This document shows positions 58,760 through 64,000 of a stretch of 64,000 bases of DNA, one piece after another. The notes under the pieces are model-generated. The model saw only the letters and a list, made by a program, of their open reading frames with translations. It did no database searches and was not told the DNA's origin. The DNA lies in the NCBI GenBank assembly GCA_023653785.1, contig JAMKCH010078559.1:1-64000 (forward strand). The letters run 5' to 3'. Source of the stretch: Ophioderma brevispina (lineage: Eukaryota; Echinodermata; Ophiuroidea; Amphilepidida; Ophiodermatidae). Within the stretch, counting starts at the first letter, position 1, and the number at the start of each line of letters is the position of its first letter. The position numbers were made by a program, and so were the translations under genes.

Positions 58760-59330
58760 CGACAATCTTCGCCATAAAGTATATTCTAGAACGTCATTCT
58801 AGAGCAGAGATGATAGGTTCTCGAGAAGGGATTATGATCGCCATGATCCAGAAGGGATTGTGATCATTGTGATTCCAGACGGATTTATGATGTTCGTGAT
58901 TCAAAGACTAAAATGTGTAGTTCTGATTATCATGCGTACAGGCCGAAACAGGAGGAAAGGAAAATAAAACCTTTTGCAGACTTGGGTCAAAAATCACCAT
59001 CTTATGACCGCTATCGATATAGATCAAAGTCGCCACCTCATGATTATAGTAGATATAAATGTAGGTCTCATTCTTCAGATCATAAACAATCTGAGAATAC
59101 GTAGACTCCTCACCCATTTCGTTAGCGGAGTATCAACGTAGACCTAATTCTCCTTACCATACGAAGAGGAATAGATCTCCCTCACCTCATAGATCACGTG
59201 TTTGGGAAAGAGAACTGGCGTGGACGAGGACCACTCCTAGACCAAATTGGAATTTGTAGATCGTGGAGATAGTGGGAGTGGCCGAAAATCTACTATTCCA
59301 CAAAGAAGGTCCACAATCTAGGCCTACTCA
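58760..59330 (+). pseudogene. Arginine/serine-rich segment between gag and protease
   Basis: Frames here are rich in R, S, P and D (for example YDRYRYRSKSPPHDYSRYKC in 58913-59104, and SPYHTKRNRSPSPHRSR near 59150). Basic tails of this type replace the zinc knuckle in some gypsy Gag proteins and bind nucleic acid; that role is inference. Broken by several stops. Confidence 0.4.
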
Positions 59331-59369
59331 ATCAAGTCCTATTTCATATACAAAGGTGCCATGGTAACA

Positions 59370-59746
59370 AAAATGTTTGTGCCTTGATAGAGAATTCTGG
59401 TGCCAAGGTTTCTTTGATTAGTGAGATATTATATAATGACATGGTTGAGTTGATGAAACGGAGAAAATTGTCTACTATACCATCTTCTTTACATCAGTTG
59501 TAGGGAGCCGTTAGATATTTTAGGGTTCCTAGATTGTCTTTTAGAAGTCTGCTATGCGTGGCAACTCGTTTATGGTCACAGAAAATCACGCACCAATTGA
59601 TTTTAGGGTGGGATTTCTTTGTAGCCAATAACGTTGTTTGGAGTACCTATTCTAATTTGCAAGTGAAGGAATTGTCTGTACCTAGTACCACCAATCCAAA
59701 GATTGGTACCAATTTTCATGCAAAGCTATGGGTAGTACAACTGTAG
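59370..59746 (+). pseudogene. Retroelement aspartic protease remnant
   Basis: The retropepsin active-site loop normally reads (D)TGA. Here the frame gives ALIENSGAKVSLIS (about 59382-59424), so the catalytic aspartate position is altered. Downstream, in frame 59534-59746, LILGWDFFVANNV matches the conserved ILGxDFL flap-end motif of gypsy proteases. A stop codon and a shift separate the two. The enzyme would have processed the Gag-Pol polyprotein; this copy cannot. Confidence 0.65.
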
Positions 59747-60339
59747 AATTCCGCGAATCAGAGAAAAACATACTGTTGAAAGTTACTCAAATGACCATAT
59801 CATATCAGGTGATTACAGCATTTTGGAACCAGAGAAAATAACCAGATCTTTTTGTTTGCGCGTACTTTGACTAGTTCCAAAAATGGATGTATTCCAGTCT
59901 TGGTAATGAATTCAACCCCAGATGATATTTCTTTGTAAGAAGCTTACACCAATTGGTCAATTTATTCTGCATGGCCAAAGAGGTGTGAAATGTATGATGA
60001 TGTTACTGTCAAGTATACAATAGTGTCAATTTTAGTACACGCGAGAGCGATTTTCCAAACGGTCGCGTTTTTGAGATTTAGATATTCAGATTCTGACTTC
60101 TCTTAGAGTCAAACGGGAAAAGGTTCCGAATTTATTTTCAGAGTATAAACTTTTCAGGATTTTTATATTTTCGAACATCCAAATGATTAATGGAAGTACT
60201 AATTGTTGTACCATACCCTTGTACTGGTGATTCCCCTCCAGTAAGACAGCGCGCTTACGAGTCTCTCCTAATTGCATACTGAATTAGAAAAACAAATTGT
60301 GAATTAATTACGTCAGGATTATTGAACCTTCGACTCTGG

Positions 60340-61060
60340 TATTTCAGCTCTGCCTTTGTTAGTCAAAAAGAAAACACCTGGTCAATTTGGGCCTTGTCGT
60401 TAGGACTATAGTAAACACCAACCAAATTCTCTAAACTGATTCACATTCCACTTCCAAGAGTTGAGATTCCATAGATGAGGCCTTGCGTGGTAGTAGTTAT
60501 TTCGTCCCATAGATCTTGGCAGGCGCATTTTTGAAGTGGAGATGGAGCCACAAAGTAAAAACATATACAGCTTTCTGATGTAGCGGTTGTATCAATGGAA
60601 AGTGGATTTCGCCCCAGGGTTTGAAAAACTCGAGCCGAACTTTTCAGGACTAATGGAATGTGCTTTAGCGAATGCACTGGACTAGGGTTTGTGTGTGTAC
60701 AAGATGACGTGGTAATTTGGAAAGTCTTTTTCGTACGGACAAGATGAGGAATTGCAGGAGGGGTAATTGAGCGTCTGAGAAGTTCTGGTCTCAAAGCCCC
60801 CGTCAGATAAGTGTAAATCTTGCAAGCAAATTGCATTCTTAGGTCATGTTGTGTCCAAAAGAGGAATAAGCCAGACCAATTCCAACATAGAAAAAGTAGC
60901 AAAACTGGCCTCGTTCTACGATATGTATCCTCTTGAGAAGTGGCGTGGTCGACGGGATGTATAGAAAAGTTTATTAGAGATTTATGAAAGATCAGTCAGC
61001 CACTTTCTTGACCTCAGTAGAAGGGCGTGGAATTTGAGTGTCAGATGACTGCGAAAGTGC
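60340..61060 (+). pseudogene. Reverse transcriptase remnant (Ty3/gypsy pol)
   Basis: Pieces in shifting frames follow the RT order. ALPLLVKKKTPGQF (about 60349-60385) is the N-terminal PVxLVxKKDG block. The polymerase box is degraded to VCVQDDVVIW (YxDD expected) near 60700. ERLRSSGLKAPV and then AFLGHVVSKRG (about 60768-60860) are the thumb/connection signatures. At least five stops or shifts are visible. The order and spacing are ordinary for Ty3/gypsy. Confidence 0.8.
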
Positions 61061-61640
61061 TTTTCAATATCTTCGTCAAGCATTGATTCAACCGCCGATT
61101 TTTTGTCACATTCCTGATTTTGACTCTCCATTATTATATAGTAGAGGTCTTCGTATGCAATAGGTTCTGTACTTTCTTCAAGAAAGATCGTACAACAAGG
61201 AAAAGAGTGATCGCGGATGCTAGCCATTCTCTTACTCAATATGAAACGTAAGTGGTCAACTTACGATAGAGAGAGATGTGGGCGATAGTGTGGGCTGTTC
61301 GCCACTTCAAGCATTATTTGCAGAAGTCATTTTCAATTTGTATCCGATCATTAAACCCATGATGACTAAGAAAATTACCATAGACAATGACCCTACAGGT
61401 CGTCGTGCCAGGTGGGCACTTGAGAGTTAGATGTGATGGATTGGACAATTGTCATAAGAGAGGTTTCAGCACAAAATGCTTGATAGTATGTCTCGCTGCA
61501 AAGGAGCAAAACTTTGGTTTCTAGTATTGAATCATGTGAAGTTGCTTCAACAGAATACAAGCATGTACTATTGCTGGATGGCAACCATTTGCAAGTGCCT
61601 CTGAAAGTGTCTCCATCTGCACTAAAATGTCGCAGAGCAA
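61061..61640 (+). pseudogene. RNase H and connection remnant
   Basis: AFQYLRQALIQPPIFCH (about 61050-61105) is the standard block just after the RT connection. AVRHFKHYLQ (about 61287-61320) and TGRRARWALE (about 61395-61425) are the conserved end of the gypsy RNase H domain. The catalytic D-E-D residues cannot be traced because of shifts. Confidence 0.7.
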
Positions 61641-62720
61641 TTTTCTTTGGCCAATGATTGCGATCGATTGAGGCAACTTCAGATGAACGATCCTTGTATA
61701 GCAGAGTTAAGCTTGGACAAAAGTGGTAATCCACCACCACCTCTTTCTCGTTTTAGTTCAGGTCAACCAGTTTTATTAAAGTTACGCAGGAGTTTTACAG
61801 TACATGGTTTGGCGCAAGGTATACTCTGGAAAAGATATAGAGCAGACGGTAGACCTGTACCTTACAAGCTGTTATACCATCGCCTAATTCATGCAGGTTA
61901 TTAGCCCAGATACAGGGTCCTCCTAGGTTGGTCATTTTGGTGTTGAGAAAACCATGAAAAAGGACAGTCTTCATTTTATTGGCCTTTTGTACCGTGACAT
62001 CAACAACATTGTCAATCGTGCGAGCAATACCAGAAAGCGTAATCCCGTACATAGGCACTGCGCTCCACAAACCCATTTTGTCACAGCCTTTTGAAATGGT
62101 AGCTGCCGACATCGCAGAATTAGGTTTAACCTCCAAAGGCAATAGATATGTATTAGTGGTAACTGACTACTTTACCCAAATATGTCAATTTATATCCTCT
62201 AAGAAGCAAACGCAAACTGCTAATGCTGTAGCAGAATGCTGTTTTCCAATTACAGTCGTCAACACTCAACTTAGCAAAAATTAAATAGTGATCGGAGCTC
62301 AGTCGAGCTGATGTCATTTCAAAATTTAGGGTCGGAAATTTGGGTGTACACAAGCTCCATACTAGTCCTGGACATTCAGCTTGTGATGGTCAAACTGAAA
62401 AGATTTAATCGAACAATAAACGTTCGCAATTAGTGAGATGTTTGCAATCTTCCCAGGCGAATGGGACGATTTACTTCCTCAGTTGGAGTTAGCTTACAAC
62501 ACTTCAGTCCATTCCTCCACCGGTTTCAGTCCATTTTACTTAGCACATGGGCGTGCGTGAGGCTACTTTGCCTGCTAAAGTTATGTTTGGTCCATATGAG
62601 TCATCAATAGATCGACAAGAGAACACGTTGTCTTATGCCACACAAAAGTGAAGGGGAAGCGCAACTGAAAGCGGCTTCCCAGGTTAGTCCGTAATGCCAA
62701 ACAAGAAGGCGGCATGCAAA
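61641..62720 (+). pseudogene. Integrase remnant
   Basis: The frame 61979-62284 contains EMVAADIAELGLTSKGNRYV then LVVTDYFTQ, the first catalytic aspartate block of gypsy integrase. Downstream, after a shift, SPGHSACDGQTEK (about 62362-62400) is the block holding the catalytic glutamate context (TPYHPQxDGQxER in the family). The frame 62459-62568, [20 protein letters not shown], is the typical C-terminal core. Integrase inserts the cDNA into host DNA. The N-terminal HHCC zinc finger is not visible. Inactive. Confidence 0.85.
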
Positions 62721-62873
62721 CAGAAGAAACAAACCAATATGATAACGTGTGCGATTCCAACCTTATCATGTTGACCAACTTGTTTACTTGACTAATCCAA
62801 AGTGTGCTCGGAATATAAGTTAGCAACTTAAATGGCTTGGTTCCATTGAGGATTTACAGTATTCAATGATGGA

Positions 62874-63305
62874 TTGAATTATCAAATAGTAGATCCGTTA
62901 TCCTTCAGCATTGCCCAAAGTAGTGCATATGAAAGATTGAGCCTCAATACCAATTTCAAATGGGCCGATATGATAGTATACAGAAGCATGAACCCCGTGT
63001 TGTACCCTGATAATCTGGATACCGTCCTCAGCTTAGCCGATCCTAGCCAGGTTTTCTCGAGCACAGTTGAGAAGACTAAGAAAATAATCGATCTAGTCAG
63101 AACAGGCAGAATGTTTCACATCTGTTTCTCCCGGGTACTCATTAGGGATAGAAAGTCTTTATCTCATCTACTGCGTCTCCACAAAACCCCTTTCACCATC
63201 CCCAAGAGAAAGCCAGCATTACAAAAAGCCACATTGCAGGACACTGCACGTTTGCAGGAAGGAAATCAATCTCCAGACCTGTCAGTGGAATGCCCGAGTT
63301 GGTAA
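62874..63305 (+). CDS. Intact 143-codon frame downstream of integrase, unknown
   Basis: The longest undamaged frame of the element. It begins MNYQIVDPLSFSIAQSSAY and ends in a basic, glutamine-rich tail (IPKRKPALQKATLQDTARLQ). I see no signal peptide, membrane segment, chromodomain or other motif. It starts about 150 bp after the integrase remains and stays open while every neighbouring pol frame is broken. It may be an accessory 3' ORF of the element, a decayed integrase tail, or chance. The upstream in-frame context does not decide the start. Uncertain. Confidence 0.35.
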   Translation: MNYQIVDPLSFSIAQSSAYERLSLNTNFKWADMIVYRSMNPVLYPDNLDTVLSLADPSQVFSSTVEKTKKIIDLVRTGRMFHICFSRVLIRDRKSLSHLLRLHKTPFTIPKRKPALQKATLQDTARLQEGNQSPDLSVECPSW

Positions 63306-64000
63306 TGTTTCAAGATTTTGGGGCACAATTGAGCACCTAGCGTCTAATTATTAAAGAATGATGTGGTTACAGTACTTGAAACAAGGATTCAGAAGTGGAT
63401 ATATCCAGTAATGGTTATCCTAATATTAGTAATTTAGTAAGTGTTACACTGTTTGTCCTTTATTCTTATTCAGTGTGATTTTGTGTCAACACCCATAGTT
63501 GTTTGTCTTGGTTGTATTTGTGCTTGTTTGACGTTTTATTGTGCTGACGTTTTTGTCAGTGCGACTTGATAGGATTTAAATGATTTGTGTGAGGGGGTTT
63601 ATTGATTATGATTTGAAAACACTATCATAATATAACTGTGGTTTCACGTATGAGTTGTATTTAAAATTTTGATGCCAATTTTCGAATAATTGAGGATTAT
63701 TGTGATTAGTAACAAATGGTGATTGACTATTTACTCAAGGGATCCCATGAGATGCAAGCAAATACAAAAAATAGTGATTGGGCTAATTAAATAGAAAAGG
63801 AATTCCTAATTCCTTTGCACATTGAAATATGGTTGGATATGAATTAGTATTTGTTGCTGTAAATAAATATGGCGAAATATTGGTTAAGCGGTCATTTTAT
63901 TGCCAGCTCAGAATATGTGGTGGAATGTGAAAGAAAGGTTATGAAATAGTATGTAAGAAATGCACATTTTTTTTTAAACCTTTGTTTTACACAGTGATTT
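63306..64000. other. Non-coding tail, likely 3' untranslated part of the gypsy element
   Basis: AT-rich, with no frame of interest. No sequence matching 56161-56505 is seen, so the 3' LTR is either beyond the window or lost. A purine run 'aatagaaaaggaa' at 63790-63802 is a weak polypurine-tract candidate. Confidence 0.35.

Noticed and set aside
60441..60902. 153-codon minus-strand frame
   Set aside because: Antisense shadow of the reverse transcriptase region of the gypsy element.

Overview
The window looks like eukaryotic, animal nuclear DNA. It is AT-rich, almost free of long open reading frames, and packed with short transposon relics, microsatellites and fold-back repeats. Nothing resembles a bacterial operon, a phage or an organelle genome. 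The mixture (many MITEs with TTAA or TA ends, a decayed Ty3/gypsy element, a non-LTR retrotransposon, a Tc1/mariner remnant, tRNA-derived sequence) suits a marine invertebrate such as an echinoderm, hemichordate, amphioxus or mollusc. I cannot name the species. Related copies often differ by single-base indels, so part of the decay may be uncorrected long-read error.

Layout. Positions 1-8.3 kb hold no recognisable gene, only a TTG/TAG-rich simple tract at 6.06-6.30 kb. A diverged tandem duplication fills 8307-13845. Each copy carries an ankyrin-like coding fragment followed by a CT-rich minisatellite, and the first copy has an extra pyrimidine-only block of about 785 bp. From 14.4 to 21.9 kb are interspersed MITEs, hairpins, a 117-bp tandem repeat and one candidate exon (16271-16412). 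The most striking structure is a roughly 4-kb unit at 22.1-26.1 kb. Its long inverted ends are each built of three tandem units of about 137-167 bp, with ATGGCGGC (YY1-like) motifs and a core I cannot assign. Positions 26.5-31.7 kb hold five more inverted-repeat elements, one enclosing a tRNA-like sequence.

A non-LTR reverse transcriptase relic lies on the minus strand at 32.8-33.9 kb. Further MITE families and a Tc1/mariner C-terminal fragment (43957-44121) follow up to 48 kb. At 48.4-52.4 kb are two repeat families rich in TGACC half-sites, one candidate minus-strand exon (50453-50608) and a near-perfect 281-bp fold-back. At 52.85-53.75 kb one MITE is nested in another. The right end, 56.2-63.3 kb, is a decayed Ty3/gypsy retrotransposon in the order gag-like, protease, RT/RNase H, integrase, plus an intact 143-codon frame after integrase.

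No complete host gene is visible. The two candidate exons are the only plausible pieces of cellular genes. The rest is best read as mobile-element sediment in a large intron or intergenic region.
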